Assembly (NCBI GenBank): GCA_963848115.1
Contig: CAWKCP010000007.1
Span: 806,001-870,000, forward strand
From: JAWKOK01 sp963848115
GTDB taxonomy: Bacteria > Chloroflexota > Anaerolineae > Caldilineales > Caldilineaceae
Direction: 5' to 3'
DNA: 64,000 nt
Shown here in pieces: positions 63,202 to 64,000 of this stretch. How positions within the stretch are numbered: position 1 is the first letter of the stretch; each line of letters begins with the position of its first letter. The position numbers and the translations under genes are program-made. Below the pieces are notes generated by a model. It saw nothing but the letters and a program-made list of their open reading frames with translations, had not been told where the DNA came from and did no database searches.

Positions 63202-64000
63202 ATGCCCAAACCGTTCCGTGGCGTATTCACAATCCCTTTCACGCCGATTCACAGAAACCAAGCCGTCGACTGGGAAGGGCTGCGACGCGTGGTCGATTTT
63301 TGTGTCGAATGCGGCGCGCATGGCATCGTCTGGCCAGTCAATGCCAGCCAGTTTGCGACATTGACAGATGACGAACGCCTTTTGGGGATGCAGATCGTGA
63401 CCGAGCAGACCGATGGACGCGTGCCCGTGGTACTCGGTACCCAGGGCGTCTCGGCTGTGCATGCCGCGTTCTTGAGCCGCCACGCGCAGACCGTTGGCGC
63501 AGACGCGGTCATGGCCATGGCCCCGTATGTGCAGCCGCTTGGCAATGAGGATGCCATCGTGCACTACTACCAGGCCATCGACGCCGAAGTGAGCATGCCG
63601 ATCTTTGTTCAGAACCACACGCGAGGAAGCATCCTGTCGGTGAAGACGCTGGCCCGCCTGGTCAACGAGGTTGAGCATGTGGAGTACATCAAGGAAGAGA
63701 CCTTTCCCGTGACCCACATGGTCACACAGGTCCAGGAGGCCTGCGGTCCCAAGTTAAAAGGCGTCTTCGGTGGGGCCGGTGGGCGCTATCTGCTGCTGGA
63801 GCACCCACGCGGCGTGGCCGGCCAGATGCCCGGCTGCCACCTCACCGATGTCGTAGTTCGTCTCTGGAATGCCCTGGATGCCGGCAATCGTGAGGAAGCA
63901 AAGCGGATCTTCAACTTGATGGGACCGATCTTCGCGTTGGAGATGGTCAAAGGCTCGACCTACGGTGAGGTCCTGCGCCGTCGCGGCGTGATCGAATTTT
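63202..64000 (+). CDS. DHDPS-family (DapA-like) aldolase, 3' end beyond the window
   Basis: Class I aldolase of the dihydrodipicolinate synthase / N-acetylneuraminate lyase family, 266 residues visible and not ended. ATG 63202 follows AAAGGAGAT (63187-63195). RGVFTIPFTPIHRNQAVDWE starts the barrel; VLGTQGVSAVHAAFLSRHAQ follows and the Schiff-base Lys is in VEYIKEETFPVTHM. PVNASQFATLTDDERL replaces the usual T-T/G-E signature, so the carboxylate-binding site differs from DapA. Context with a dehydratase suggests a 2-keto-3-deoxy sugar-acid aldolase or dehydratase. Confidence 0.85.
   Translation, partial: MPKPFRGVFTIPFTPIHRNQAVDWEGLRRVVDFCVECGAHGIVWPVNASQFATLTDDERLLGMQIVTEQTDGRVPVVLGTQGVSAVHAAFLSRHAQTVGADAVMAMAPYVQPLGNEDAIVHYYQAIDAEVSMPIFVQNHTRGSILSVKTLARLVNEVEHVEYIKEETFPVTHMVTQVQEACGPKLKGVFGGAGGRYLLLEHPRGVAGQMPGCHLTDVVVRLWNALDAGNREEAKRIFNLMGPIFALEMVKGSTYGEVLRRRGVIEF

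Overview
The window is a GC-rich bacterial chromosome segment, most likely from an uncultured Chloroflexota of the Caldilinea type. This placement is inferred, not proven. It rests on expanded peptide-type ABC importers, oligogalacturonate-lyase-like propellers, heparinase II/III proteins, sulfatases, a DUF2264 protein, a MoxR/DUF58 pair and SH3b proteins with Thr/Pro linkers, together with many palindromic intergenic repeats. I see no rRNA, tRNA, CRISPR array, phage or transposase gene.

Layout. 1-4510: a Dpp/Opp-type importer (binding protein, two permeases, one ATPase). 4694-5803: a broken in-frame chimera of a lyase start and a sulfatase end. 5796-8276: small membrane protein, phosphopantetheinyl transferase, RNA methyltransferase. 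8325-16407: a glycan block with two PL22-like lyases, two heparinase II/III proteins and a GH4 glycosidase. 16479-24346 (minus strand): second importer (binding protein and two permeases, no ATPase), M20 and M28 peptidases and an IclR regulator. 24728-36000: DUF2264, DinB, amidase, TrmO, MoxR/DUF58, methyltransferase, patatin and GNAT genes. 35171-37037: a P-loop sulfotransferase-like protein beside an aminotransferase-fold protein lacking the usual PLP lysine. 37222-40062: a 946-residue protein joining a clan-A-like glycoside hydrolase, an N-acetylmuramidase-like domain and a two-helix membrane module. 40248-53505: mixed envelope and housekeeping genes (GT39/83-like, TrxA-CcdA fusion, MsrA, metallo-beta-lactamase fold, GT2, YhhN, SixA, SH3b, carbamoyltransferase). 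53554-64000: two sulfatases, a beta-helix surface protein, MFS transporter, alpha/beta hydrolase, DDAH, enolase-superfamily dehydratase and a DHDPS-family aldolase cut by the window end.

How the genes fit together: sulfatases, heparinase-like lyases, PL22-like lyases and GH4 would turn a sulfated, uronate-rich glycan into unsaturated and free sugars. The importers and MFS carrier take up fragments. The enolase-superfamily dehydratase plus DHDPS-type aldolase would finish sugar-acid breakdown. This pathway is inferred from families only.

Two features cut across the window. First, about fourteen genes carry one or more frameshifts while neighbours are intact; some shifts fall in short homopolymers, so assembly indels are at least as likely as gene decay. 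Second, gaps between genes are filled with several families of palindromic repeats, some of which supply the stop codon of the upstream gene.
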